This document shows, in pieces, positions 49,199 through 57,808 of a stretch of DNA of 64,000 nucleotides. The stretch's first letter is position 1. Every line of letters starts with the position of its first letter. This DNA comes from NCEH01 sp002257205 (lineage in GTDB: Bacteria; Pseudomonadota; Alphaproteobacteria; Rhizobiales; Xanthobacteraceae). A program made the translations under genes and the position numbers. Under the pieces are notes generated by a model. The model had not been told where the DNA came from. It saw only the letters and a list, made by a program, of their open reading frames with translations, and ran no database searches. The stretch lies in NCBI RefSeq assembly GCF_043195105.1, contig NZ_JBAFWO010000006.1. One strand, 5' to 3'.

Positions 49199-49681
49199 TC
49201 AGCGCAGGGTCATGTCGGCGATGCCGAGGGCGAGATTGACACCGGTCTGGGTCTCGACGGAAAGCGGCTGGAGCGCGATGGTGTTGCGCGAGCCCCCGAC
49301 CAGCGCGTTGGCGCCGAGGCCGACGCCCAAGGAGGCATTGGCGGAAGCGCCCACATAGGTGCCGCGCAGGTCGTTCGGGCTGATCTTGCGGGTCGGCGCG
49401 AGCACCGTCCACATCAGGGTGCCCTGGCCGTTCACGCCGATATCCAGGCCGAAGCGGCGCACCTGACCGGTGTAGGACGCGCGGGGAACGCCGCGGAACG
49501 CCGGGCGCAGGGTGCAGGACATCTCGCGGATCGAGCCGATGATGAACGACACATTCGGCGCCATCTGGCAGACCAGCGTCCCGACCTGGATGCGGGTCTG
49601 GGCGGCGGCGGGTGCCGCGCCGAGCGCGAGGGCAGACGCGGCCAAAGCGGCAGCGAAGCCGGCCTTCAGAGCAATCTTCAT
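49199..49681 (-). CDS. DUF992 family secreted protein (third copy)
   Basis: This 160-residue exported protein has a signal peptide (about 1-28, PAAAQ) and a DUF992 domain close to the second copy: VGTLVCQMAPNVSFIIGSIREMSCTL, YTGQVRRFGLDIGVNGQGTLMWTVLAP, and NTIALQPLSVETQTGVNLALGIADMTL. GGAGGAAG precedes ATG 49681. A hairpin separates it from the next copy, so it may be transcribed alone. Clear tandem duplication with divergence. Confidence 0.9.
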   Translation of the reverse strand: MKIALKAGFAAALAASALALGAAPAAAQTRIQVGTLVCQMAPNVSFIIGSIREMSCTLRPAFRGVPRASYTGQVRRFGLDIGVNGQGTLMWTVLAPTRKISPNDLRGTYVGASANASLGVGLGANALVGGSRNTIALQPLSVETQTGVNLALGIADMTLR

Positions 49682-49863
49682 GATGTGCTTCCTCCAATAA
49701 AACGCCGGCTGGCGGGGGGGCAGGGCCGGCGCCGTTAAGCCTTAGCCTGGACCAAGTGTTCCGCCAACGCTTACGAAAGGCTCAGGTTCCATGCCGGGCG
49801 CGCGGATTATGAAGATTCCGCGCGCCCTGCGACGAATAAGTCACGCCTGACCTCTGGAGAGGC

Positions 49864-51066
49864 TCAGCTGAGCGCGCCGCAGAAGCGCTGGATGCGCGTG
49901 CAGGCTTCTTCCAGGTCCGTCGTGGCGGTCGCATACGAGATGCGGAATGCAGGGCCGAGGCCGAAGGCCGAGCCATGCACCACCGCCACGTTTTCCGCTT
50001 CCAGCAATTCGGTCGCGAAATCCTCGTCGTTGGCGATCACCTTGCCCGAAGGGGCCTTTTTGCCGATCGCGCCGGAGCAGAACGGGAACACGTAGAAGGC
50101 GCCCTCCGGCTTGGGGCAGGTGAGGCCCTTCGCCTGGTTGAGCATGGACACCACGAGGTCGCGCCGCTCCTTGAACACCGCATTGTTGCGGGGAATGAAG
50201 TCCTGCGGCCCGTTCAGCGCTTCCACCGCCGCCCATTGGGCGATCGAGGAGGGGTTCGACGTGGACTGCGACTGAAGCGTGCCCATGGCCTTGATGAGCG
50301 CCTCGGGCCCGGCGGCATAGCCGATGCGCCAGCCGGTCATGCAATAGGCCTTCGACACGCCGTTCAGCGTGAGCGTGCGGTCGTACAGGCTCGGTTCCAC
50401 CTGGGCCGGGGTGGCGAACTTGAAGTCGTCATAGACCAGGTGCTCGTACATGTCGTCGGTGAGCACCCACACATGGGGATGCCGCACCAGCACGTCGGTG
50501 ATGGCTTTCAGCTCGTCATGGGTATAGGCGGCGCCCGAGGGGTTGGACGGCGAGTTGAAGATCAGCCACTTGGTCTTGGGCGTGATGGCGGCTTCCAGCA
50601 CGTCGGCGCGGAGCTTGAAATTGTCTTCCAGCGTGGTGGGCACGCTCACCGGTGTGCCGCCGCAGAATTCCACGATGTCGGGATAGCTCACCCAGTACGG
50701 CGCCGGGATGATGACCTCGTCGCCGGGGCCGACGGTGGCCACCAGCGCGTTGAACAGCACCTGCTTGCCGCCGGTGCCGACCGACACCTGGCTCGGCTTG
50801 TAGGTGAGGGCGTTGTCGCGCTTGAACTTGGCGACGATGGCGGCCTTCAGCTCGGGAATGCCGTCGACAGCGGTATAGCGCGTCTCGCCCCGGCGGATGG
50901 CGGCGATGGCGGCTTCCTTGATGTTCTCTGGCGTCTCGAAGTCCGGCTCGCCGGCGCTGAGCGCGATCACGTCGCGGCCGGCCGCTTTCAGCTCCCGCGC
51001 CTTGTTGGAGATGGAGATGGTCGGCGAGGGCTTGATGCGCATCAAAGCGGGCGAAAGGAGGCTCAT
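49864..51066 (-). CDS. aatA: Aspartate aminotransferase, class I
   Basis: This 400-residue PLP transaminase interconverts aspartate and oxaloacetate. It matches rhizobial AatA in layout, with N-terminal SNKARELKAAGRDVIALSAGEPDF, N175 in NSPSNPSG, PLP lysine K239 in NGVSKAYCMTGWR, and the C-terminal Arg in FRISYATA. I chose ATG 51066 because the protein then begins as the family does; the frame is open upstream. It is monocistronic. Confidence 0.95.
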   Translation of the reverse strand: MSLLSPALMRIKPSPTISISNKARELKAAGRDVIALSAGEPDFETPENIKEAAIAAIRRGETRYTAVDGIPELKAAIVAKFKRDNALTYKPSQVSVGTGGKQVLFNALVATVGPGDEVIIPAPYWVSYPDIVEFCGGTPVSVPTTLEDNFKLRADVLEAAITPKTKWLIFNSPSNPSGAAYTHDELKAITDVLVRHPHVWVLTDDMYEHLVYDDFKFATPAQVEPSLYDRTLTLNGVSKAYCMTGWRIGYAAGPEALIKAMGTLQSQSTSNPSSIAQWAAVEALNGPQDFIPRNNAVFKERRDLVVSMLNQAKGLTCPKPEGAFYVFPFCSGAIGKKAPSGKVIANDEDFATELLEAENVAVVHGSAFGLGPAFRISYATATTDLEEACTRIQRFCGALS

Positions 51067-51332
51067 GGCCTTTGACTCCGGACGCAGGCCGGCGGTGCCG
51101 CACGCGAATGCGCTGGTGCCGTCGGACGCGAAGGGTGAGACGAAGCGCCGGTCCGCCGCGAGGCAGGCCGGCATGCGGCACTTTATTAGTCGAGGGCGAT
51201 TTCCCGAACAAGCAAGCATTGTGAATGGGTGGGGCGCAATGCACTGATGGATTGCCGGCGCATAACCTTCCGGCCCGTCTTGCGGGGCACGACACAAGCC
51301 TCCATCTAGGCGGGGGCCGAGAGGGAGACGCC
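51067..51332. promoter_or_regulatory. Divergent region between aatA and a glutathione S-transferase gene
   Basis: These 266 nt separate divergent starts. The AT-rich patch at 51180-51240 could contain promoters for both. Open frames crossing it are extensions of the neighbouring genes without ribosome sites. No operator is recognised. Confidence 0.35.
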
Positions 51333-51959
51333 GTGCTGACGCTCTATTCCACCCAGGCATCGGGAAATTCCTACAAGGTGCGCATGCTGCTGGCCAAGCT
51401 CGGCCTGCGGTTCCGCCTGACCGAAGTGGATATTCTCTCCGGCGAGCACCGCACGCCGGAATTCCTCGCGAAGAATGCCGATGGCCGCGTGCCCCTGCTG
51501 GAACTGCCCGGCGGCGCGACCCTGGCTGAGTCGAACGCCATCCTGTTCTATCTCGCCGACGGCACGCCCTTGCTGCCCGCCGCGCCCCTGGCGCGGGCGG
51601 AGACCCTGCGCTGGATGTTCTTCGAGCAGAACAACCACGAGCCGGGCATCGGGCAGGCGCGGTTCTGGCTCCAGCAGGTGCGCGGCGGGCGCGAATTGCG
51701 CACCCACGACATCGACCGCTGGATGGAGGAGGGCTATGGCGCGCTGAAGGTCATGGAACGCCACATCCAGGGCCGCGACTTCTTCGTCGGCGAGCGTTTG
51801 ACCATCGCCGATATCGCGCTCTACGCCCACACGCACATCGCCCACGAAGGCGAGTTCGACCTTTCCCCCTTTGCCGCCGTGCGGGCGTGGCTGAGGCGGG
51901 TCGAGCGCGAACCCGGTCACGTCCAGATCGACTGGCGCCCGCTGGAGCAGGCAGCCTGA
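51333..51959 (+). CDS. Glutathione S-transferase family protein
   Basis: This 208-residue protein has GTG start at 51333 with GGGAG upstream. The N-terminal thioredoxin-like domain shows LYSTQASGNSYKVRMLLAKLGL, GRVPLLEL and LAESNAILFYLADG. The helical domain contains FFVGERLTIADIALYAHTHIA, the usual GST N-capping box. Ser in the first catalytic position (QASGNS) points to a beta or Ser-type GST. Substrate unknown. Confidence 0.9.
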   Translation: MLTLYSTQASGNSYKVRMLLAKLGLRFRLTEVDILSGEHRTPEFLAKNADGRVPLLELPGGATLAESNAILFYLADGTPLLPAAPLARAETLRWMFFEQNNHEPGIGQARFWLQQVRGGRELRTHDIDRWMEEGYGALKVMERHIQGRDFFVGERLTIADIALYAHTHIAHEGEFDLSPFAAVRAWLRRVEREPGHVQIDWRPLEQAA

Positions 51960-52206
51960 CGCAAGCTTCAGCGGATAATGTGAGGATGCGCGCAAAAGAA
52001 TCACATCGCGCGCGCTACAACCTTATCCAGCGTAAAGTCTCGCGCCCGCGTGATCTAAGTCACGAAAACGCCACGCTTATTCCAGCACATGCCGTGGCGT
52101 CGCCACAATCGCGGCTTGCTTGAAGAGCAACTCTTGGTGAGTCGCAGGGAACCGATTCGCGGCATCCCGGCTTCTATAGGTCAGTTGAACCGTCCGAGGC
52201 GAAGCG
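51960..52206 (+). promoter_or_regulatory. Intergenic region with a CRP/FNR-type palindrome
   Basis: The region holds CGTGA-TCTAAG-TCACG at 52049-52064, a perfect 5-bp inverted repeat with 6-nt centre. It matches the core of the CRP class (GTGA-N6-TCAC). It lies about 142 nt upstream of the small membrane gene at 52207. An FNR site would need TTGAT-N4-ATCAA, which fits less well. Confidence 0.5.
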
Positions 52207-52569
52207 ATGTCTGAGTTTCGTGAGTTTGCCGTACTTGAGAACGGTGTTTCCTCCGCCGACCCCGACGCCTTGGCGCGCGCGGTGCGCAAGCACAAGGCGG
52301 GCGACGCCATGGCGCAAGTCGCGCTCACGATTGCGTTGATGTTGGCGATTTGCGCCGTAACCGTGGTACTGTCGTTCGATCGCGCAAGCGCTTCGGTCCT
52401 CAACGCCGCGGAGGCGACCATGTCCAGTTCGCTCCTCTCCAGTTCGCTGCTGTCCCTCTCCCTGTTCGGCCTCGTGGTCCTCGCGGGTGCGGCGATGTTG
52501 ACGCGCATGCGCGTCGCGCGTCTCCAGCCGGTTCGGGTGCGCGCGTCCCGTCCCCGCCTGCCGCGCTGA
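52207..52569 (+). CDS. Small two-TM protein of unknown function
   Basis: This 120-residue protein has a soluble N-terminus (MSEFREFAVLENG), TM1 at about 37-56 and TM2 at about 82-101, with a very basic C-terminus. The loop is unusually rich in Ser and Leu (SSSLLSSSLLSLSL), encoded by a short duplicated sequence. GAGGCGAAG precedes the ATG. It stands alone with a palindromic operator-like site upstream. I recognise no family; the case for being real rests on ribosome site and topology. Confidence 0.6.
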   Translation: MSEFREFAVLENGVSSADPDALARAVRKHKAGDAMAQVALTIALMLAICAVTVVLSFDRASASVLNAAEATMSSSLLSSSLLSLSLFGLVVLAGAAMLTRMRVARLQPVRVRASRPRLPR

Positions 52570-52731
52570 TCTTCGGTTTCTGGATCGTCCGGGGTTGGCT
52601 TGCGGCCCCTCTCGCGCGGCCGACGGCCGTGCTTTATGCATATCAAAGCGCCCACCCGCAGCGCCCCGGAATGCCGTGGCACTCTTGCCGCCGCCCGGCC
52701 CGCCGCTCTTCGACACGCCGCGTGCGATCCG

Positions 52732-53082
52732 TCAGAATTTCTGAAAGATGAAATAGGCGCCGAGCGCGATGAAGCTGAACCCCAGCGCGTGGTTCCAGCC
52801 CAGTGGCTCCTTCAGATACAGCACCGAAAATCCCGCGAACACCACCAGCGTGATGACCTCCTGCATGGTCTTGAGCTGCGCGGTGGAATAGGCCGCGGAC
52901 CCGATGCGGTTCGCCGGCACGGCCAGGCAATATTCGAAGAAGGCGATGGCCCAGCTCGCGACGATCGCCAGCAGGATTGGAGAGGATTTGTACTTCAGGT
53001 GGCCATACCAGGCGAAGGTCATGAACACGTTGGAGGCGATCAGCATCCCGATCGGCAGGAGCGCGGTGGCGGAAAACGGCAT
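52732..53082 (-). CDS. DUF486 family four-TM protein (DMT superfamily)
   Basis: This 116-residue membrane protein has four helices, with the DUF486 sequences SNVFMTFAWYGHLKYK and MQEVITLVVFAGFSVLYLKEPLGWNHALGFSFIALGAYFIF. It belongs to the small drug/metabolite transporter superfamily; the substrate is unknown. ATG 53082 is chosen because the family begins there. The upstream open extension to 53229 is not membrane-like. Confidence 0.93.
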   Translation of the reverse strand: MPFSATALLPIGMLIASNVFMTFAWYGHLKYKSSPILLAIVASWAIAFFEYCLAVPANRIGSAAYSTAQLKTMQEVITLVVFAGFSVLYLKEPLGWNHALGFSFIALGAYFIFQKF

Positions 53083-53241
53083 GGTAGTTCCATCTGGACA
53101 TGAGCGGGCCCGCAAGCCGCGGGCGGGGCGAGAATAGCCGGGGTCCCGGTGGCCTAGAGGTGTTTTTATACCGACAAATTTACATTCCCCCGATCCTTTG
53201 CTGGCACTACACTTCAACCTCCGGGACATGAGGCGAAGCGG

Positions 53242-54489
53242 GTGTGGCCTAAGGTGGACGGGGTGAAGCTCTGGGGGGAAAGCCCTTTATTCAAGCTGGT
53301 GGACGCGGCGCTCCTGGTGCTCGGGGACGGGTCCATGACGATCGAGGCGGCCAATCCGGCGGCGGCGCGGTTGCTGGGTCCCGAACTCGGCACGCTGCCC
53401 TGCGCGGCCGCGATCCTCGGCGCCACGGTGCCGCTGGCCCTCAGCACGGTAATTCAGGGTGCCAAGCGGCGCGAGGACACGCACGCGGTGCTGCGATGGC
53501 CGTGCCGCACCGCGCACGGCAATCGCACCCTGACCTTCTCCCTCGCCGCCTTGCCGGGCGCGCCGAGCCGCTGGCTCGCCACCGTCACGCCCGCCGTGGT
53601 GGGGCAGGGCGATTGGCCGGGATCGTTCGCCGAAATCCTGCATGCCCTTCCCGTCGGCGTCGAGCTCTATGATCGGGACCTCAACGCGCTGTTCTACAAC
53701 AAGGCATCGGACGATCTGTTCCTGTACCAGGAGCATGCGGTGGTGCATTTCGAGGATTGGTGGGTGCTCGGCTTTCCCGATCCGCAGGTGCGGGCGCGGG
53801 TGGTGGAGGAATGGCATCAACTCATGGCCGCGGCCGAGCGCGCGCCGGACTCCATCCAGCAGACGGAATGGGTGGTGCGCTGCCGCGACGGCGTGGACCG
53901 GGCGGTGCAGTTCCGCTTTCGCTGGGTGGGACAGACCTATGTGCTGGTGGTGTCGGACGTGACCGCCCAGCGCCAGCTCGAACAGGATCTGCGGCGCCTC
54001 GCGGGGTCCGATCCGCTGACCGGGCTGCTGAACCGCCGCCGGTTCCTGGAGCAGGCGGAAGCGGTATTTTCCGCGCCGCGGGAGGCGGGGGCCTTGTCGA
54101 TGCTGATGCTGGACATCGACCATTTCAAATCCATCAACGATGCCCATGGCCATGCCGCCGGAGATGCGGTGATTTCCATTGTCGCCGAGCTGTGCCGGCA
54201 GGTGCTGCGCGGCGAGGACAGCATCGCGCGCATGGGCGGGGAGGAATTCGCGGTGCTGATGCCGCAGGCGGGGCCGCAGATGGCGATGGCGCTCGCCGAC
54301 CAGCTGATCGCCGAGGTGTCGCGCGCGCCGGTGGAGGCGGAGGGGCGGCCGATCGCCGTGCAACTGAGCATCGGCGGCACGGCACGCTGCGCCGAGGATG
54401 GAAGCGTGTTCGACGTGCTCGCCCGGGCCGATCGCGCGCTTTATGCCGCCAAGCATGGCGGGCGCAACCGCGCGGTCTTCATGTCATAG
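53242..54489 (+). CDS. Diguanylate cyclase with PAS-like sensor region
   Basis: This 415-residue protein makes cyclic di-GMP. The GGDEF domain (about 255-415) has DPLTGLLNRRRF, DIDHFKSINDAHGHAAGD and an intact active loop GGEEF. It is preceded by a PAS-like region (LHALPVGVELYDRDLNALFYNKAS) and another N-terminal fold of about 120 residues. No TM segment, so it is cytosolic. GTG 53242 has GAGG upstream; GTG 53263 is an alternative. Given the flagellar cluster, it could tune motility, but that is inference. Confidence 0.92.
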   Translation: MWPKVDGVKLWGESPLFKLVDAALLVLGDGSMTIEAANPAAARLLGPELGTLPCAAAILGATVPLALSTVIQGAKRREDTHAVLRWPCRTAHGNRTLTFSLAALPGAPSRWLATVTPAVVGQGDWPGSFAEILHALPVGVELYDRDLNALFYNKASDDLFLYQEHAVVHFEDWWVLGFPDPQVRARVVEEWHQLMAAAERAPDSIQQTEWVVRCRDGVDRAVQFRFRWVGQTYVLVVSDVTAQRQLEQDLRRLAGSDPLTGLLNRRRFLEQAEAVFSAPREAGALSMLMLDIDHFKSINDAHGHAAGDAVISIVAELCRQVLRGEDSIARMGGEEFAVLMPQAGPQMAMALADQLIAEVSRAPVEAEGRPIAVQLSIGGTARCAEDGSVFDVLARADRALYAAKHGGRNRAVFMS

Positions 54490-54516
54490 GCAGCGTGTGA
54501 CGGGCAGCGTGTGACG
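54489..54516 (+). repeat. 14-bp direct duplication after the diguanylate cyclase stop
   Basis: GGCAGCGTGTGACG occurs twice in tandem (54489-54502 and 54503-54516), starting at the last base of the stop codon. It is probably a recent slippage event with no coding effect. Confidence 0.8.
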
Positions 54517-54581
54517 GGCCGCGCGTCAAAGGCGCGCGTCCAGGGCGTGCCCGCGCGCATTTGGGCGGGCCGTGCGGCGGC

Positions 54582-55760
54582 TCATTGGCCGGTGGAGCCG
54601 GACCCTCCGGGCGCCGGAATCACCCGCACCGGCCGTCGGCCGGGCTGTTCGGCGGCCGGGGCCAAGGGCGCGGCCGAGGTGGGCGGCACGGGGTCGAGCG
54701 GGGCGGCAGCGGGGCGCGAGGGTGTGGCGGCCGCCGCCTTGCCCTTGGCGCCGGCGGTTGCCGGATCGCTGGCCGGGCGCGGCTGGGACATTTCCTTCGC
54801 CTGTTCCTCGGTCACGAGGATGTCGCCCTTTTGCAGGGTGGAGGCATCCTCCAGGCCCGAGAGCGCCTGCGCCCAGGATTGGCCGGGCGCCCGGCAGGAG
54901 CAGGACGGCACCAGCTGCTTGCGATACATGAGCGCGGTCGGCAGCGACATATAGGGCTTGCCGGTGATCGAGGTCGCCTGCTGAATGTCCTCGCCGGGAT
55001 TGCGATAGCTGAACAGCTGGGCTTCGGTGGCCGGGCATAGGCGCCGGCACTGGGCATCGTCGCTGGCGAAGCGCGAGGGGACGGTCGCGTAGGAAATCGG
55101 GAAATAGAAGCCGTCGCAGGTGCGCACGCACACGGTGCGATAGGTGGAGGATTTCGGCAGCTCCATCGGCGCGACGTCGAGGCCGGGACCGCCTTCTTCC
55201 GGCTCGCTGTTCACCGGGCCGCCGAACAAAGCTTCGAAGAAATTGCGTTGGCGTGGCGGCTGGCGCGCCGGCTGGCCCGCGCCCATGGCCTGGGCGGCGG
55301 CGCGATATTGCTGGCCGCAATTGGCCTGCGCCAGGGCGAGGATCAATTGGCGGCGCTGGCCGTCCTGGTCGCCGCCGCCGCGATCGACGCTGGCGATGGA
55401 GGCGCGCAGGCGGGAAATCTGGTCGTCGATGACATCGCATTGGGGCGGACGCGGCGGCCCTTGGAAGATGAAGAAGCCGCGCGGCGCATCGCAGCTCATC
55501 TGCTTGGCCTGGCTGTTCAGCCGGTCCAGATCGCTGCGCATGCGCGCCAGCTGGGCCGCGCGCCCGTTATTGGGATCGTTGGTGCTGCGGTCGAGCGAGG
55601 CGAGGGCGCCTTCCAATTGCACGCAGCTGGGGCCGGCCTGCGCCTGCTGGCCTCCACCATAGCCGGGGGGCGGCGCCCCATAGCTTTGGCCGGGGGCCTG
55701 CGCCAACGCGGGGCCGGACATGAGGGCCAGGCAAAGGCCGAACACGCGAACCGATTTCAT
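54582..55760 (-). CDS. DUF2865 family secreted protein
   Basis: This 392-residue protein has a signal peptide (about 1-21), a Gly/Pro/Gln-rich segment and a Cys-containing helical region (SCVQLEGALASLDRS, QMSCDAPRGFFIFQGPP). The conserved DUF2865 core follows: STYRTVCVRTCDGFYFPISYATVPSRFASDDAQCRRLCPATEAQLFSY, described by its key CVRTCDGFYFPI and CRRLCP segments. It then has LVPSCSCRAPGQSW and a disordered Pro/Ala tail. The family is rhizobial, cell-envelope linked, of unknown function. ATG 55760 has AGGGTTGAG upstream. Convergent with the cyclase gene. Confidence 0.9.
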   Translation of the reverse strand: MKSVRVFGLCLALMSGPALAQAPGQSYGAPPPGYGGGQQAQAGPSCVQLEGALASLDRSTNDPNNGRAAQLARMRSDLDRLNSQAKQMSCDAPRGFFIFQGPPRPPQCDVIDDQISRLRASIASVDRGGGDQDGQRRQLILALAQANCGQQYRAAAQAMGAGQPARQPPRQRNFFEALFGGPVNSEPEEGGPGLDVAPMELPKSSTYRTVCVRTCDGFYFPISYATVPSRFASDDAQCRRLCPATEAQLFSYRNPGEDIQQATSITGKPYMSLPTALMYRKQLVPSCSCRAPGQSWAQALSGLEDASTLQKGDILVTEEQAKEMSQPRPASDPATAGAKGKAAAATPSRPAAAPLDPVPPTSAAPLAPAAEQPGRRPVRVIPAPGGSGSTGQ

Positions 55761-55872
55761 TCTCAACCCTGTTCGGACCCACCCAGGCCGATCACCGAGG
55801 GCCCTTATAGCGCCATTCGGGGCGGTCAATGGTGACGAAAGTTTGATCGTGGCTGGAAAAGTCGATCCTGCC

Positions 55873-56976
55873 TCACGAGCGCCCGCGCATGCGGATGTTG
55901 AAGCTGTCGTAGGAATATTCCGCGATCTGCCACCACAGCAGCTGTTCGGAGCGAATGCTCATCAGGCTTTCCAGCGCTTGCTTGAAGCTCGGATTCTGCG
56001 CCGCCAGCGTATTGTAAAGCTCGAACGAAGCCTTGTAGCCCGCTTCCATGATCGGCGTGGAAAAGGCCCGCAATTCCGCCCCCTGCTGCACCAGCCGGCG
56101 CAGGGCGGGCGGGTTCACGGCATCATATTTCGCCAGCATCCAATTGTTCGCGGCCTCGCAGGCATTGGCGAGAATCGCCTGGTAATGCTTGGGCAGCTTC
56201 TCCCACTGGTCCTTGTTGATCAGCAGGTGAAGCATGGCGCCGCCTTCCCACCAGCCGGGGTAATAATAATATTTCGCCACCTTCACGAGGCCGAGCTTCT
56301 CGTCGTCATAGGGCCCGACGAATTCCGCCGCATCGATGGTGCCGCGCTCCAACGCCGGATAGACGTCGCTCGGCGGCAATTGCTGCGGCACCACGCCGAG
56401 CTTGGCCAGGACCTGCCCGCCGATGCCGCCGATGCGGAATTTCAGCCCCTTCAGATCCTCTAGCGTATTGATTTCCTTACGGAAGAAGCCGCCCATCTGG
56501 GTGCCGGAATTGCCCATGGGAATGCCGAGCGTGTTGTACTTCGCCAGCACGCCGTTGATGATGTCGGCGCCGCCGCTGAAGAACCACCAGGACTGCTGCT
56601 GGCGCGAATTGAAGCCGAACGGCACGCCGGTGCCGAAGGCCAGCGTCGGGTCCTTGCCGATATAGAAATATGTGGCGCTCTGGGCGCATTCCACCGTGCC
56701 GTTCTGCACCGCGTCGAGCGCCTGGAGGCCGGGTACGATCTCGCCGGCCGGGAAGGTCTGGATTTGGAACTTGCCGTCGGTCGCCTCGCTCACCATTTTG
56801 GACAGCGTCTGTGCGGTGCCGAAGATGGTGTCGAGCGAGCGCGGGAACGAAGAGGTCAGGCGCCACTTTATCTCAGGCTGGCTCTGCGCCAGGGCCGGCA
56901 TGGCAAGCGTGGTGGCTGCGGTCGCGGCGATCGCGGTGCCGGAAGCGCCGAGGAAGCGGCGGCGTGCGGTATCCAT
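55873..56976 (-). CDS. TRAP transporter substrate-binding protein (DctP family, orphan)
   Basis: This 367-residue periplasmic binding protein has a Tat-like signal (ARRRFLGASGTA). DctP/TakP-family features include WRLTSSFPRSLDTIFGTAQTLSKMV, TFPAGEIVPGLQALDAVQNGTVE, YIGKDPTLAFGTGVPFG and LKGLKFRIGGIGG. Close relatives bind keto acids or dicarboxylates. The membrane subunits DctQ and DctM are not adjacent, so this is an orphan SBP. AGGAG precedes the ATG. Confidence 0.93.
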   Translation of the reverse strand: MDTARRRFLGASGTAIAATAATTLAMPALAQSQPEIKWRLTSSFPRSLDTIFGTAQTLSKMVSEATDGKFQIQTFPAGEIVPGLQALDAVQNGTVECAQSATYFYIGKDPTLAFGTGVPFGFNSRQQQSWWFFSGGADIINGVLAKYNTLGIPMGNSGTQMGGFFRKEINTLEDLKGLKFRIGGIGGQVLAKLGVVPQQLPPSDVYPALERGTIDAAEFVGPYDDEKLGLVKVAKYYYYPGWWEGGAMLHLLINKDQWEKLPKHYQAILANACEAANNWMLAKYDAVNPPALRRLVQQGAELRAFSTPIMEAGYKASFELYNTLAAQNPSFKQALESLMSIRSEQLLWWQIAEYSYDSFNIRMRGRS

Positions 56977-57147
56977 GGGGATCTCCTGGCGTCTTCGTTC
57001 TTATGTCTTGGTTTGGGGCGTCTTGATTTTGTCGCGGGAGAGGTGTCACGACGGGGCGATGGCGTCAATCGCGGCGTCCGTGCGCCGCATCGCAGCATCG
57101 TGAACCCGCGCCGTCTGTGAGGCGCGCCCTCTGTGAGGATTGAGCTT

Positions 57148-57660
57148 ATGTTTCGGCCGACCTGGATTGCCGCTTTGCTGGCGCTCGCGATTGCCGCTCC
57201 TTCCGCGGCGCGCGCGCAGGAGCCGGACCTGATTTTCAAGAAGTCCACGGTGTGGAAATTCCTCACCCCCGACGACAAGCTCGCGGTCTATGGCATCGAC
57301 GACCCGGTGGTGTCGGGTGTCGCCTGCCATTACACGACGCCGGAAAAGGGCGGGATTTCGGGCATGGTCGGGATGGCGGAAGAAGTGTCCGACATCTCGC
57401 TCGCCTGCCGGCAGATCGGGCCGATCGCCTTCACGAAGAAGTTCGAGCAGGGCGACGTGGTGTTCCGCGAGAGCCGCTCCTTCTTCTTCAAGAAGATGCA
57501 GATCGTGCGGGGCTGCGATGCCAAGCGCAACGTGCTGGTCTACCTCGTCTATTCCGACAAGCTGATCGACGGCAGCCCGAAGAATTCCACCTCCACCGTG
57601 CCGATCATGCCCTGGGGCACCTCCGGCGAGGTGCCGCGCTGCGCCGACTTCCTGAAATAG
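57148..57660 (+). CDS. creA: CreA family protein
   Basis: This 170-residue secreted protein has a signal peptide (about 1-24, ARAQ) and the CreA domain: FLTPDDKLAVYGIDDPVVSGVACHYTTPEKGG, DISLACRQIGPI, and SKNSTSTVPIMPWG-like C-terminus (NSTSTVPIMPW). CreA is widespread and of unknown function. ATG 57148 follows GAGGATTGAG; the GTG at 57133 is in frame but less likely. It is divergent from the TRAP gene. Confidence 0.93.
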   Translation: MFRPTWIAALLALAIAAPSAARAQEPDLIFKKSTVWKFLTPDDKLAVYGIDDPVVSGVACHYTTPEKGGISGMVGMAEEVSDISLACRQIGPIAFTKKFEQGDVVFRESRSFFFKKMQIVRGCDAKRNVLVYLVYSDKLIDGSPKNSTSTVPIMPWGTSGEVPRCADFLK

Positions 57661-57701
57661 CCGGTCGGAGTTTCCGGCGCGCCCCGCGAATGCGGATGAT
57701 C

Positions 57702-57808
57702 AGCGCGCGCAGGAATCAGCGCGTGCAATATTCGCCGCGTGCAGGATTCACCGCGTGCAGGATTCACCGCGTGCAGGATTCACCGCGTGCAGGACTCACC
57801 GCGTGCAG
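57702..57808. repeat. 16-bp tandem repeat with phased GANTC sites
   Basis: About six and a half 16-bp units (consensus ACCGCGTGCAGGATTC) run from 57702. The four central units are nearly identical. The right-most unit overlaps the last codons and stop of the minus-strand gene at 57796. GANTC sites lie at 57713, 57745, 57761, 57777 and 57793; variation in the middle base keeps the palindromic site. The array appears to derive from the gene's own 3' end. Confidence 0.95.
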
